64,000 nucleotides of DNA from Bacteroidia bacterium (GCA_030427245.1 JAUHXA010000008.1:1-64000); one strand, 5' to 3'; numbered from the stretch's first letter, positions 22,301 through 31,726 are shown. Numbers and translations are program-made. Notes: generated from the sequence alone by a model not told the origin.

Positions 22301-23233
22301 TGCTGCTCGATATCCTGATGCATCCCCTCCTGCAAAACCCACTTGGAAAGCTCCCATTGTTGTCGGATAGCCTGCTCCAAATGCAACTCCTGCCGAATAC
22401 ATATTTCCTTCGGGGTCAAAAGTAGCCGTAAAGCCCCAATTATCAGCCGTAGAACCTGAATAGGTAGCAAAAACCACTACTGGGTCAATGATTAATTCTT
22501 GGGTTGGGTCGTATCCTTCAGGAAATTCAAACACCACATTTCTATCCTGCAATTTGTACTTGCAATCCACCGCTATTTCTTGCCCGTCAATGTATTGATA
22601 CGCATAAGGAGCTTGTTCAATAACGGTGTTTACAGAGGTGACAATGTGCAAATTACCGTCTTTGATGAATACATCATCCGCCCCTTCGTATAATAGTTTT
22701 ATCTGACTGGGATCGCCATGAGGGGCCACCATGAAGTCGTATTTCACATTGCCTTCAAATCCATAGAGTCTAAATCCAATGTTTTCGTACAAACCATCGT
22801 AGTCTATTTGGCGATAGATTCCTACATTTGAAGCCCATTTTTCGGGATCATTTCCGATGTAATAGTTTCGATAATTGGGTAAATCGCAACTTGCTCTTTT
22901 ACTTGCATTGGGGTTTGCTCCAACAAATTGCACATTGAAGGCATGGGCATCCAACAACCACTCTTCATTCCAAGTTTCGTGTGGATGATGATGACGGTGG
23001 TGTAAGTCGTGCAAATCATTGTCGTCCATCAACAAATAGGTCAGTCGATCGGCTTCCAAAAAAACATTGGCTGAAAACATTTCGACTTGATAAAGGATGT
23101 TGTCGTGCCACTGTCCTTTGTTTTCGATGAAATTGGGGAAATCGTCTCTTTCGGTTTCACCAGAGGCTTGTACTTCAATGGAAAATAAACTGATACATAC
23201 AAATAAGGAAAGAAGGGTAATTAGTGCTTTCAT
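19325..23233 (-). CDS. Giant T9SS-sorted beta-propeller (SBBP) protein
   Basis: This 1302-residue secreted protein has a signal peptide MKALITLLSLFVCISLFSIEVQA. The N-terminal domain is DUF7948-like (PNFIENKGQWHDNILYQVEM). SBBP beta-propeller repeats follow at roughly 240-740, with recurring FLGG/TFVGG...G...YVVG patterns. A PKD domain (YIWDFGDNTTSIEESPTHTY) lies near 780. Beyond it are DUF-like beta domains with Cys pairs. A C-terminal type IX sorting domain (AVSPVPSRDFIEVTF...LLQINSGDKVMAQRLVKY) ends the protein. It is probably exported and anchored on the cell surface, serving adhesion or substrate capture. A His/Asp-rich stretch (DLHDLHHRHHHPHE) lies near residue 75. Confidence 0.9.
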   Translation of the reverse strand: MKALITLLSLFVCISLFSIEVQASGETERDDFPNFIENKGQWHDNILYQVEMFSANVFLEADRLTYLLMDDNDLHDLHHRHHHPHETWNEEWLLDAHAFNVQFVGANPNASKRASCDLPNYRNYYIGNDPEKWASNVGIYRQIDYDGLYENIGFRLYGFEGNVKYDFMVAPHGDPSQIKLLYEGADDVFIKDGNLHIVTSVNTVIEQAPYAYQYIDGQEIAVDCKYKLQDRNVVFEFPEGYDPTQELIIDPVVVFATYSGSTADNWGFTATFDPEGNMYSAGVAFGAGYPTTMGAFQVGFAGGDASGYRAADIGITKYTPDGSNQIFSTYIGGSIANEMPHSLIVSESGELVLYGTTGSSDYPTTANAHDTTFGGGFSITVNSISFPSGADIIVSRFNSDGTALVGSTFVGGSQQDGLNTALNYNYADQGRGEVILDDEGNVFVASCTQSGDFPTPNGLFPNYNGGAQDACVFKLNQDLSVLEWGTFLGGTNSDAAYSLKLSNNNSLYICGGTRSVDYPASFGSLQDNYSGGTHDGFITQLGSDGLSFMASTFLGTSGYDQSYFIELDEEQNVYTVGQTDGNYPVQSAGYVDENGGHYIHKLTSDLSTTIFSTRFGRGDGDPDISPTAFLVDTCGQIYVAGWGGNTNSASPANSTTNGLTVSDDAFQPLTDGSDFYLLVLAENATGLNYATFFGGNGNNEHVDGGTSRFDKNGVVYEAVCAACNASADAFPVTAGAWSTTNNSDNCNMGSFKFALAGPEVLFNIDPVTDCENPLNISFINNSVNASSYIWDFGDNTTSIEESPTHTYTEPGVYEVTLVAIGDDGCTITDTSAQITNVFDLPNIELVGEGTCLNDGTDNFSIDINFTGGSNTTYTLGGAASGTIGTGTTINLVLLGGEEYTITAVDNTTGCAGELLFTGPVCPDCEPSAGTMEPTDLQIVCADGTVAATASGTFLEEGQVLNYILHTSADTTAGTILGMNTTGTFTFPENGEYYTTYYISAVVSFEDATGTIDFEDACTVIANGSPVLFLAPVELLVDEFCDLQTGDFYVTAQVKGGFPEYNNDAVYSITGDFADDLAFMQTFTLIFPENGQNVYEINVVSDGFGCNTVEFTSEQFECVKNPIELLSFEGEATANGNLLEWVTLTESNNDRFVIERSEDGKNFIVIGEVKGVGNSQHAVNYTYLDRTVGCGVRYYRLMQYDNNGLSSGSPTISITRGESSGGAVIAVSPVPSRDFIEVTFQSAANTAELILFDTKGQIALQQTINSESCSKNVRLDINQLVAGVYLLQINSGDKVMAQRLVKY

Positions 23234-23431
23234 ACGCTGATTACGAATTGGTTTAGGTAATTGAATGTCAATAACTTCAATTGTATTAGTAGAAATCGTG
23301 TTTAAAAATACAATTTAAGTTTGAAAAAGAAAGGATGCGATTAGAAAAAACCCTTATAATCTTTGTTTTGTGTAAGAGAAGTGTCGGGACTAAACTCAAA
23401 TGTCTGAGGTTGGATTTTTTGTCATAAAAAA

Positions 23432-23462
23432 AGTCCATTCGACTCTATCTGCCGAATGGACT
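23432..23462 (-). terminator. Rho-independent terminator
   Basis: AGTCCATTCG (23432-23441) and CGAATGGACT (23453-23462) form a 10-bp perfect stem. Read on the - strand the stem is followed by a run of seven T. It lies 67 bp downstream of the stop of the - strand gene 23529-24140. Confidence 0.8.
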
Positions 23463-23528
23463 CTTCCATTTCTGATTTTATGTTTGGAGAAAACAAAACC
23501 ATCTGTCTCCTTTTTTCTGACAACTCAC

Positions 23529-24140
23529 CTATTCAATGTTGGTGAATATATCTGTGGTCTGTAATTGCATTTGAAGTGGTAAAATGTCTATTTCATCCAT
23601 TGTCTTGCCATCTTTCATCACTTCAATTCGATTCAACATGTACTGTTCCCCATCGCTGTTGTAGCGATACAAAATACCAAATTTATTAGAAACCAACACG
23701 TAATCGCCATAAGGGTCGTTTTTATTGTCCAAATCAGTGATGAACAATCGGTACACCATTCGATCGTAACCTCTAAAGGTCACAGTAGCACGATTGAGGC
23801 GGCGCACAAAATTATCACCCATAATATAAGTTCGTTCAGAACCACCCAACTTAGGCAACAATACATAGACCAAAGAATCGGATTCTCGACAGTGATAAGA
23901 AACACAATTGGAACTGGAATATTCAAATACAGCTCTATCATTGCCAAAAAATTTCAGCGTGTCTATATCTACTTTCCCATCAACGGTCGTCATATTTGTC
24001 CAATAGCGGATTTCGTAAATCGCACCTGGCACAAATTCATCTTGCGGAATATTGATACTACCCCCTCTTGGCTGCGCCCAAGCTAAAGAAAAACTAATCA
24101 TACAAAGTAGAAACGCTAAGAAGCATTTTGCATCTCTCAT
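23529..24140 (-). CDS. Secreted protein of unknown function
   Basis: This 203-residue protein has a signal peptide (MRDAKCFLAFLLCMISFSLAWAQ). The ATG at 24140 is preferred over an in-frame TTG at 24149. The mature part is mostly beta (GAIYEIRYWTNMTTVDGKVD, FRGYDRMVYRLFITDLDN) with one CVSYHC pair near residue 75, a possible disulfide. It has no sorting domain, lipobox or membrane anchor. It is not recognised. It is followed by a strong terminator and preceded by a 426-bp gap, so it is probably a single-gene transcript. Confidence 0.7.
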   Translation of the reverse strand: MRDAKCFLAFLLCMISFSLAWAQPRGGSINIPQDEFVPGAIYEIRYWTNMTTVDGKVDIDTLKFFGNDRAVFEYSSSNCVSYHCRESDSLVYVLLPKLGGSERTYIMGDNFVRRLNRATVTFRGYDRMVYRLFITDLDNKNDPYGDYVLVSNKFGILYRYNSDGEQYMLNRIEVMKDGKTMDEIDILPLQMQLQTTDIFTNIE

Positions 24141-24566
24141 AATAAACAATACTTTTTGAATTAAAATTAATATTTTATTGAATTTTTGATAAAGTAGCTG
24201 CTATATCTTTATAATGGATTGAATGAAGGTGTCAGTGTTTAATACTCTTAGAAAACTTTTTGTGATTCATCAGTTGGGGGACAATAATAAGTTTGATTCT
24301 CAATCATTGTTTTGAAACCCTCATTTGATGAATGGCAAAATTTGTATTGTAAGCAACTAATTGACCACTCTACAACGATTTAAAAAGCACAAAGTATGGT
24401 AGTGCTTCGCCTACAAAGATACAGAGTTTTTAGCAGACATTGTTTTTTAACCTACAATCAAAATAAAACTTGGAACTTATTTTCCTTCAATTGGATTGAT
24501 GGAAGTGAGAAGTGAGATTTCTGCTTCTCGTACAACTTCTCTAATATTTATATTTACTCCAAACAA
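24141..24566. other. Intergenic region with a GAAGTGAGAAG-type repeat
   Basis: No gene or clear hairpin is visible on either strand. Near the right end (24506-24538) lies a run of GAAGTGAGAAGTGAG followed by TTCTGCTTCTCG. This word family also occurs near 12694-12731 and 38266-38302. Confidence 0.5.
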
Positions 24567-25427
24567 ATGGACCTAAAAAAATTACTCCAAAAAATGGCGC
24601 AAGAGGAACAGACGTTTCGCAAGCGCAAATTCATTGCTCCTGCCACAAAAAGGGGCAAAGTATGTACTCGTATGTCGGGCATGATCTATACCTTCGACAT
24701 TGAAAATAGTGATTTTGAAGGATGGGGGTTGTTCAAGCCTGTGAGTGAAAAAAAAGCGAAGCTGGTCAAAGAGGCAGACATTCATGCGGTTGACCAATAT
24801 TTGAAATTGCTCAAAGCGTATCGTTTGAGGCTGGTTTACAAACTCTTTGGCTCGACTTGGTTGGCTTACCCCGTCAATGAATCCGATGCGTTGCAAAGGT
24901 TGGGAAAAGTCAAACCTGTGTTGGTGCGTTTGGTGACAGCAGGTAAAGATTTTGATCAGATTGTGGCTCGGTTTGACGGAGCCGCATTTTGGTTCGACAA
25001 ACTCGACCGCAAAGCAGATCCCTTTTTGGCGAAAGATTTGCGGGAAGCTTTGAAGGACGAAAAGTTGGTGGGTGATTTGAACATCAAAGGGCTAACTCCT
25101 GAAACCAAAACAACCTACGATATAGCTGTCGATCGTCGAATTTTGTTGCTCAAAGAATTTCAAGAATCAACGGATGAAGGTCGTTTGAAAGCGGCTTTGA
25201 AAACAGGTGGCGGATCTTTGGAGGACTTTGAAGATCGAGGAGAATATTGGGTGGTCAATTGGACAACTTCAAATGGTGAAAAACATCATTCTGCGATTCA
25301 AAAAGAAAACTTGACGGTGATGAGTGCGGGCATTTGTTTGGCGGGGGAAGACGATCGTTTTGATTTGCAGTCTTTGGTAGCAGTGGTGGAGGATAGACCT
25401 GGATGGGTGGAGAGGGATTATTATTAA
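24567..25427 (+). CDS. Conserved-looking protein of unknown function
   Basis: This is a 286-residue protein without signal peptide or membrane segment. It starts MDLKKLLQKMAQEEQTFRKR, rich in Lys/Glu. Recognisable internal features are a GWGLFKPVS strand near 52, a WLAYPVNESDALQRLG block near 100 and a C-terminal VNWTTSNGEKHHSAI-QKENLTVMSAGICLAGED segment. It is probably cytoplasmic. No family or catalytic motif is recognised. It converges with the barrel gene, 39 bp between stops. Codon use and amino-acid composition support a real gene. Confidence 0.75.
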   Translation: MDLKKLLQKMAQEEQTFRKRKFIAPATKRGKVCTRMSGMIYTFDIENSDFEGWGLFKPVSEKKAKLVKEADIHAVDQYLKLLKAYRLRLVYKLFGSTWLAYPVNESDALQRLGKVKPVLVRLVTAGKDFDQIVARFDGAAFWFDKLDRKADPFLAKDLREALKDEKLVGDLNIKGLTPETKTTYDIAVDRRILLLKEFQESTDEGRLKAALKTGGGSLEDFEDRGEYWVVNWTTSNGEKHHSAIQKENLTVMSAGICLAGEDDRFDLQSLVAVVEDRPGWVERDYY

Positions 25428-25466
25428 TCGTTGGATAATCGTTGGAGTTTTGAATTTGTATTTCAC

Positions 25467-26678
25467 TTAAAAAGCCTCCCCTACAAACAAATAAAACCCA
25501 CTTTGTGCCTTCCCTCCAATGCCCGAATTTTGGTCTAATCCCAGTGCATAGTCAATTCGGAAATTGATGCGCTGTTGTTTGGAAATCATGAAGCGAATGC
25601 CGCCACCGACACCAGCCTTGAATCGGTCGAACTGCCAATCTTTCGTTTCTTCATAGACCTGACCAATTCCTGCAAAACCCACTAAACCAATGAATTCCCA
25701 AACAGGCATTCGGTATTCGATTTGGGCAACGGTCATGCTGTTGTCTTGAAAAGTTCCTCTACGATAGCCCCGAATCAAGTCCGTTCCGCCCAACTGTGCC
25801 AACCCTCGAAGTGGAATCACTGTACCGTTTTGAGGGTAATTGTGTCGGAGAAGGAATTGAAGGGCAAGTGTGTGTTGTCCAATGGTATTGAAGTATTTTC
25901 GAGCATCGAGACTGATGGCATTGTAGCGAAAATCACTACCCAGCCATTTGCCAAAAATCACCGTTTTCAATTCCACAAAACTGCCATCCAAAGGATTGAG
26001 GCTATTGGTTCGGGTATCATAGCTGATGTTCAAACCTGCGCCTGAACGGAATCCTTCAATGGGTAGATTGTCAATTTCAGTTTGTCCAGAGAGGTATTGC
26101 AGGGAGTCGGCTAAGATTTTGAAGTTATAAACGTTTTCAAATTCTACTTGAAGACCTGCATAAAGGTGAGGAGCAATTTTTTTGAGGAAAGAACTTCGGA
26201 GACTGTATCGGTTTACAGAGTAGCGGAGGTAGTTCAAGGTTTCACTTGCGCCATCTTCAAAGTCCACCAAAAGCACATCTGCTTCGTTGCCAATGCCATA
26301 GTTTTTGTCGGGAAATTGGGCAATGGAAATTTTACCTCTCAAAATGTAGTCTTCGTTTTTGGTGACCAATTCCCATCCTGGACGAAAGTTGAGTTGCCCG
26401 TTGGTAGAATAGGCGGTAATTAATTGAATTTGAGACATTCGGGCGGTTGTGTCGCCTTGTGCTAAATCGAAATAATAGCCTCCCAATGCGCCAAAAACAA
26501 ACCCTGTTTCGGGGGAGGAACTGATGACAGGTAGTGCCAAAAGTTGTTTTTTTCGCTTTTTGAGCGTACTTGTATCTTCAATGGCTGTTTTGTCCTGTGC
26601 CCATATTGAAGTAGGCGAGCAGAGTAGGAGTGCCAACAGTACAAAACAAATTGTTAGAATGTAATTGAAGGAACGCAT
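25467..26678 (-). CDS. Omp85/BamA-like outer-membrane barrel (surface antigen D15)
   Basis: This 403-residue protein starts at the ATG at 26678 before the signal MRSFNYILTICFVLLALLLC...IWA; a GTG at 26687 is the alternative. The rest is an Omp85 C-terminal barrel: LPVISSSPETGFVFGALGGY, INYDTR-like GAGLNISYDTRTNSLNPLDG, and the lid-lock GGTDLIRGYRRGTF followed by VAQIEYRMPVWE. POTRA domains are absent, so it is a short D15-type barrel. It could act as a patatin-type or autonomous translocation pore, or as an outer-membrane channel. It is divergently transcribed from the TMTC-like gene 56 bp away. Confidence 0.85.
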   Translation of the reverse strand: MRSFNYILTICFVLLALLLCSPTSIWAQDKTAIEDTSTLKKRKKQLLALPVISSSPETGFVFGALGGYYFDLAQGDTTARMSQIQLITAYSTNGQLNFRPGWELVTKNEDYILRGKISIAQFPDKNYGIGNEADVLLVDFEDGASETLNYLRYSVNRYSLRSSFLKKIAPHLYAGLQVEFENVYNFKILADSLQYLSGQTEIDNLPIEGFRSGAGLNISYDTRTNSLNPLDGSFVELKTVIFGKWLGSDFRYNAISLDARKYFNTIGQHTLALQFLLRHNYPQNGTVIPLRGLAQLGGTDLIRGYRRGTFQDNSMTVAQIEYRMPVWEFIGLVGFAGIGQVYEETKDWQFDRFKAGVGGGIRFMISKQQRINFRIDYALGLDQNSGIGGKAQSGFYLFVGEAF

Positions 26679-26734
26679 GGTTTTCACTATTTTAAAAAAA
26701 TACTATATTGTCGTCGAATAAAGAACGGCAAGAT

Positions 26735-28729
26735 ATGAATAGGAATTTGAAAAAAAAGGCTTCTGCAAAACATAGAACTAAAAAAATCACCATTCGGAGT
26801 GTCAAGGCGCATTATCGTTGGATTTTGTGCGCTGTGGTACTGACGTTTATTGCCTATCTGCCTGTTTTGAACAACGATTTTTTGAATTGGGATGATCCGA
26901 TTTACGTCACCCAAAATTCCTTTGTGAAGAGTGAATGGTCTGCTGATAGGTTGAAAAGCATTTTGGTAGAACCTGTTGGAGGAAACCATCATCCTGTCAC
27001 GATGTTTTCTTTGGCATTGGATTACAGTCTTTTTGGAAACAATCCCACTGCTTTTCATGCCGTTCAACTATGCTTACATTTGCTTAGTGTGGTGCTTTTG
27101 TTCCTGTTTGTTTTTTTGTTTACACGAGGCAATCCTATTATTGCTTTTTTGGTGGCATTACTGTTTGGTATTCATCCGATGCACGTTGAATCGGTGGCGT
27201 GGATTTCGGAGCGCAAAGATGTCTTGTATGGCTTGTTCTTTTTTGCAGGACTGATTACCTATCTGCAATATTTATTCACCAAAAAAACAAGCTTTTATTA
27301 TGCCACATTGGTGCTTTTTGTGCTGTCCGTTTTCTCCAAACCTGCGGCAGTGGTTTTCCCAATTGTGCTGATATTGATAGACATGTATCTCTACAAGAAG
27401 TGGCATCCCAAAATGTTGGTAAACAAAATTGCCTTTTTGGTGATTTCGGTTGGAGTAGGTTTATTGACCATTCAAGCCCAAAGTGATGCCAACGCTTTCA
27501 CCGAAATCGGCACTTACTTCAATCGCATTCTTTTTGCGTCTTATGGCTTCAATACTTACTTGGCAAAACTCTTTGTTCCCGTTCGATTGAGTGCATTGTA
27601 TCCTTATCCGCTTGAAATGCACTTGAAACAAACACTCCCTTTTGTGTTTCTTGTCAGTCCTGTCATTACTTTGTTGATTGTGGGATTGACGCTTTATTCG
27701 GTCAAATACTTCAAAAAAGTTGTTTTGTTTGGAGTTGCTTTTTATACGGTGACATTGGCGTTGGTACTGCAATTGGTCTCGGTGGGATTTGCGTTGATGG
27801 CAGATCGTTATACGTACTTGCCGTATGTAGGGATTTTTTTTGTGATGGCTTGGCTGTACGACCGCTATGTGGTGGGCGACAAACTGAAAAGTTGGGTAAC
27901 TTGGGTTTTGGCGGTGTATATTGCAGCTTTGGGAGTCTTGACATGGCAACAAACTAAAATCTGGAGAAGTGGAGATGTTTTGTGGACGGATGTTTTGAAG
28001 AAATTTCCTGAGGCCAATCCTGTGGCATATTTTGCAAGAGCCAACCATTATTTTGGGCATGAGGAATTTGAAAATGCCATTGAAGATTATTCAGAAGCGA
28101 TAGAGATGTCTCCCAGGCACTTTCAGGCTTTTACCAATCGAGGAAAGGCATACGAGGAATTGGGGCAGAATGATCAAGCAATGGAAAACTACAATAAAGC
28201 ATTGAAGGCAAATCCAATCTATCTAGATGCTTTAGTGCATCGAGGCAATTTGTATCTGAACATGGGACAGCCCGAAAAGGTATTGGCGGATGCAAGGAAG
28301 ATACTTCGTCAAGAACCCAATCACGCCAATGCTTTGAATCTGGTAGCGGGAGCATATTTTCAGCAAAAAAAATACGATTTGGGTTTGCAGGAAGTAAACA
28401 AGGCGCTGCAAATCATGCCTGAATACTCGGATGCTTTGCTCAATAGAGCGATTATTTACAGTGTCAAAAAAAATCATCAAGCGGCATTGCAGGATTACAA
28501 TGACTACTTGGAATTGAAGCCAAAAGACATCAGGGCTTATTTGTGGCGAGGTATTACGCTCCAAAATCTTCAAAAATACCAGGCAGCGATTGCAGATTTC
28601 AGCACAGTCATTGAAGAGCAGCCGCAAAATGGAGAGGCGTATCGAAATCGTTCATTTGCGTATGGAAAGTTGGGGCAGACAGAGAAGGCTGCAAAGGATG
28701 ATTTGAAGGCGAAAGAATTGGGATATTGA
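26735..28729 (+). CDS. TMTC-like membrane glycosyltransferase with TPRs
   Basis: This is a 664-residue protein. The ATG at 26735 is chosen over TTG 26708. The N-terminal two-thirds holds about ten transmembrane helices and the O-mannosyltransferase-type signatures NDFLNWDDPIYV near 60 and HPMHVESVAWISERKDVL near 150, as in eukaryotic TMTC and bacterial homologues. The C-terminal third (from about 435) holds roughly seven TPR units, e.g. YFARANHYFGHEEFENAIED and AYEELGQNDQAMENYNKALK. It probably transfers sugar from a polyprenyl donor to a protein, with the TPRs gripping the acceptor. Donor and acceptor are unknown. Confidence 0.85.
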   Translation: MNRNLKKKASAKHRTKKITIRSVKAHYRWILCAVVLTFIAYLPVLNNDFLNWDDPIYVTQNSFVKSEWSADRLKSILVEPVGGNHHPVTMFSLALDYSLFGNNPTAFHAVQLCLHLLSVVLLFLFVFLFTRGNPIIAFLVALLFGIHPMHVESVAWISERKDVLYGLFFFAGLITYLQYLFTKKTSFYYATLVLFVLSVFSKPAAVVFPIVLILIDMYLYKKWHPKMLVNKIAFLVISVGVGLLTIQAQSDANAFTEIGTYFNRILFASYGFNTYLAKLFVPVRLSALYPYPLEMHLKQTLPFVFLVSPVITLLIVGLTLYSVKYFKKVVLFGVAFYTVTLALVLQLVSVGFALMADRYTYLPYVGIFFVMAWLYDRYVVGDKLKSWVTWVLAVYIAALGVLTWQQTKIWRSGDVLWTDVLKKFPEANPVAYFARANHYFGHEEFENAIEDYSEAIEMSPRHFQAFTNRGKAYEELGQNDQAMENYNKALKANPIYLDALVHRGNLYLNMGQPEKVLADARKILRQEPNHANALNLVAGAYFQQKKYDLGLQEVNKALQIMPEYSDALLNRAIIYSVKKNHQAALQDYNDYLELKPKDIRAYLWRGITLQNLQKYQAAIADFSTVIEEQPQNGEAYRNRSFAYGKLGQTEKAAKDDLKAKELGY

Positions 28730-28959
28730 CTTGAAGTGAGAGGAGAGGAACAAGGTTGGTAGGGTGTTACCTTAGCTTTCGCCCTTCAAGGATTACATTA
28801 TACTGGCCAAAGAAACTTTCGTTATAGTGTGCTGAATAGCAGTTTCTGATAATTTTTATAGATTTTTTTTTGCGAACTTTGCGGAAATTCAGAATGGGAG
28901 CCCATGTATTGTTCATTTTATCACCTGACTCCTCAAACCTGATAACTAAATTTAAAAAA

Positions 28960-31002
28960 ATGCAAAAGACAATTATTGCTCCTCCTATCGCTGAGAAAAT
29001 ACGAAAAGAACTAGAAGTTCATGGTCATATTCGTGTGGACAACTACTATTGGCTCAATGAGCGTGAAAATCCAAAGGTAACAGCTTATTTGAATGCCGAA
29101 AACGACTACACCCAAACCATGTTGGCACATACCAAACCATTGCAGGAAACACTCTTCAAGGAAATGGTTGGGCGCATCAAACAAACCGATATGACGGTGC
29201 CTTATTTCCTGAACGGTTATTACTATTATGTCCGTTATGAGGAATCAAAAGAATATCCTATCTATTGCAGGAAAAAAGATAGCTTGGAGGCAGGGGAAGA
29301 AATTATGTTGAATGTGAATGAGTTAGCGGAAGGACACAACTACTTCAAGGTGTCGGGCCTGAGTGTGAGCCCCAACAATCGTTATTTGGCTTTTGGAGTA
29401 GATAAAGTCAGCCGTAGAATTTATACGATTCACTTCAAGGATTTAACTACAGGAGAGACATTGACCGAAACGATTGCGAATACTACGGGAAGTGCAGTTT
29501 GGGCAAACAATAATAAAACTATTTTTTATACGGTCAAAGATGATTCTTTGCGAGCCTACAAGGTGTTCAAACATCAATTTGGTACTTCAACCTTGGAAGA
29601 TGTAGAGATTTACCACGAAAAGGACGAAACTTATGTGGCTTTTGCACACAAGACCAAATCTCATCAATACATTCTCATAAGCTCTCATAGCTCACTTTCT
29701 ACGGAATATCGTTTTTTGGATGCAAATGATCCTCATGGCGAATTTCAAATCATTCAGCCTCGAGAAAAGGACCATGAATATCAGGTATATCACTACAATG
29801 ACAAATTTTTCATCAAAACCAATTGGGATGCCAAAAACTTTCGTTTGATGGAAACTTCGGTTCTTCAAACTGCAAAAGATAATTGGCAAGAGGTGATTCC
29901 ACACCGAGAGGATACCATGTTGGAAGATGTGGCAATTTTTGACAATTATTTGGTTTTGGACGAGCGGCGTAGAGCCATCAACTATTTGAGAATCATCAAC
30001 TGGAAGGACCAAAAAGAATATTATATTGATTTTGGTGAAGATGTATATTCTGTTTACATCGGCAATAATCCCGATTTTCACACCGATATTTTGCGGTATG
30101 GATATACTTCCTTGACGACTCCAAATTCGGTAGTTGATATCAATATGAATACCCAAGAAAAGACTCTCTTAAAACAACAAGAGGTAGTCGGTGATTTTGA
30201 TTATACCAACTATCAATCTGAGCGACTGTTTGCGATAGCATCAGACGGAACTGAAGTCCCTATTTCGGTGGTCTATCGCAAAGGGTTGGTCAAAAATGGC
30301 GACAACCCGTTGTTGTTGTATGGATATGGTTCGTATGGGGTCAATATGGATCCTTATTTTAGTTCCGCACGATTGAGTTTGATAGACAGAGGCTTTGTGT
30401 ATGTAATTGCTCACATAAGAGGGGGTGAAGAAATGGGGCGGTATTGGTACGATGATGGGAAATTGCTGAAAAAGAGAAATACATTTACCGATTTCATTGC
30501 TTGTGCAGAGCATGTCATCAACCTAAGATTTACGAATCCCAACAAATTGTTTGCAATGGGTGGTAGTGCGGGTGGACTTTTGATGGGAACGGTGATGAAT
30601 ATGCGTCCCGACTTGTTTAGAGGTATGATTGCCGCAGTGCCTTTTGTGGATGTTGTCACCACGATGTTAGACGAAACGATTCCATTGACTACAGGAGAAT
30701 TTGACGAATGGGGGAATCCTAAGAACAAAGAGTATTACGACTATATGCTTTCCTACTCACCTTACGATAATATTGAAGCAAAAGATTATCCTGCCTTACT
30801 GATCACCACAGGCTTACACGATTCGCAAGTGCAGTATTGGGAACCTGCAAAATGGGTAGCAAAATTGAGAGAATACAAAACGAATGACAATCCTGTATTA
30901 CTGCATACCAATATGGATACAGGACATGGAGGAGCGTCAGGACGTTTTGAGCGCTTCAAAGAAGTAGCAATGGAATATGCTTTTTTACTAGACTTGCTGT
31001 AA
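28960..31002 (+). CDS. ptrB: Oligopeptidase B (S9A prolyl oligopeptidase family)
   Basis: This is a 680-residue protein. The ATG at 28960 begins MQKTIIAPPIAEKIRKELEV; the upstream extension (28870) is poorly conserved in style. The N-terminal half is the seven-bladed propeller with the landmark DNYYWLNERENPKV. The C-terminal half is the catalytic alpha/beta-hydrolase: GYGSYGVNMDPYFS, HIRGGEEMGRYWYDDGK, the nucleophile GGSAGG with Ser about 536, LHDSQVQYWEPAKW (Asp), and the His in GHGGASGRFE. Oligopeptidase B cleaves short peptides after Arg/Lys in the cytoplasm or periplasm. No signal peptide is seen. Confidence 0.95.
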   Translation: MQKTIIAPPIAEKIRKELEVHGHIRVDNYYWLNERENPKVTAYLNAENDYTQTMLAHTKPLQETLFKEMVGRIKQTDMTVPYFLNGYYYYVRYEESKEYPIYCRKKDSLEAGEEIMLNVNELAEGHNYFKVSGLSVSPNNRYLAFGVDKVSRRIYTIHFKDLTTGETLTETIANTTGSAVWANNNKTIFYTVKDDSLRAYKVFKHQFGTSTLEDVEIYHEKDETYVAFAHKTKSHQYILISSHSSLSTEYRFLDANDPHGEFQIIQPREKDHEYQVYHYNDKFFIKTNWDAKNFRLMETSVLQTAKDNWQEVIPHREDTMLEDVAIFDNYLVLDERRRAINYLRIINWKDQKEYYIDFGEDVYSVYIGNNPDFHTDILRYGYTSLTTPNSVVDINMNTQEKTLLKQQEVVGDFDYTNYQSERLFAIASDGTEVPISVVYRKGLVKNGDNPLLLYGYGSYGVNMDPYFSSARLSLIDRGFVYVIAHIRGGEEMGRYWYDDGKLLKKRNTFTDFIACAEHVINLRFTNPNKLFAMGGSAGGLLMGTVMNMRPDLFRGMIAAVPFVDVVTTMLDETIPLTTGEFDEWGNPKNKEYYDYMLSYSPYDNIEAKDYPALLITTGLHDSQVQYWEPAKWVAKLREYKTNDNPVLLHTNMDTGHGGASGRFERFKEVAMEYAFLLDLL

Positions 31003-31382
31003 GTTTTTTGTTTTCCTGAGAATTTATTGAAGGGAAGAAATAAAAAACAATGCCTTCATTGGGTTAATTTTAGATGAATTTTTGCTTTTGGCAATCATCA
31101 AAAAATAGCTCAATGGAGGTTTTTTTATATACTCTTTTATTGATAGAGCAAACTTTTATAAAGGGTTTGGGAGTGTGACAAGAAATAAGAGGGTCACTAA
31201 AGTGTCAAAAAAATAGAAGAAAAATGTAACAAAATCAAAATATAGGAGTAGGCAAGTTGTCAAAAAAAAATCCAATTGGTATGTTATTTGCCTTTTAACT
31301 AACTGAAATCAAGCGATACACCACATTATACGGCTCTCTTGGTTTTTTGTTTCCTTTTCCCTAACTAAAAAATAATGCTGTC
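31003..31382. other. Intergenic region upstream of the GG-leader peptide
   Basis: This stretch is AT-rich with no ORF or tRNA. It probably contains the promoter of the small peptide gene at 31383. The word GTTATTTG near 31281-31288 is close to, but not, the TAnnTTTG consensus. No clear terminator for ptrB was seen. Confidence 0.4.
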
Positions 31383-31592
31383 ATGAAACAAACTAAATGC
31401 ACCCTAGCAGAATTAAATAGCGAAGAAGCTGTAAGAGTAATGAATGAAGAAAACCAATCTATCCTTAAAGGTGGAGATTGGGGCAATGGAGGTGGTGGAT
31501 GCTGCCAATATCCTCCTACTGGTACGTCTGGCGGAGGCTGGTCTAACTGGTCTAACGTGTGGAGTTGGTTCTTCGGTTTATTCAATAAATAA
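31383..31592 (+). CDS. GG-leader peptide, candidate bacteriocin or RiPP precursor
   Basis: This 69-residue peptide has an acidic leader MKQTKCTLAELNSEEAVRVM followed by NEENQSILKGG, with the double glycine at 30-31. The 38-residue remainder starts DWGNGGGGCCQYPPTGTSGG and is unusual: Gly/Trp-rich, a CC pair at 40-41, and an amphipathic WSNVWSWFFGLFNK tail. Leaders of this shape in Bacteroidota are cut by C39-type exporters and found in RiPP precursors. No transporter or modification enzyme is in the window. A TPR sensor kinase gene follows, with a strong terminator between. Function as an antimicrobial or signal is inference. Confidence 0.7.
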   Translation: MKQTKCTLAELNSEEAVRVMNEENQSILKGGDWGNGGGGCCQYPPTGTSGGGWSNWSNVWSWFFGLFNK

Positions 31593-31690
31593 TACTGACC
31601 TGTATTTATTTATATCTAATAATTAGGTTTGAGTTATTTGTAATTGATTTTTTCTTTGTGAAGTTGAAATTATCTTATACTTAATTTAAG

Positions 31691-31726
31691 AAATGCCATT
31701 CCAATTAGTATGGAGTGGCATTTTAT
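31691..31726 (+). terminator. Rho-independent terminator after the GG-leader peptide
   Basis: AAATGCCATTCC (31691-31702) pairs with GGAGTGGCATTT (31712-31723), giving about 12 bp with one wobble, then a T run. It lies 98 bp after the stop of the peptide gene and 55 bp before the histidine kinase gene. It likely separates the two transcripts. Confidence 0.75.

Noticed and set aside
31444-31626. Alternative 60-residue frame overlapping the GG-leader peptide
   Set aside because: It overlaps the better frame, has no sensible leader and a weaker start context.
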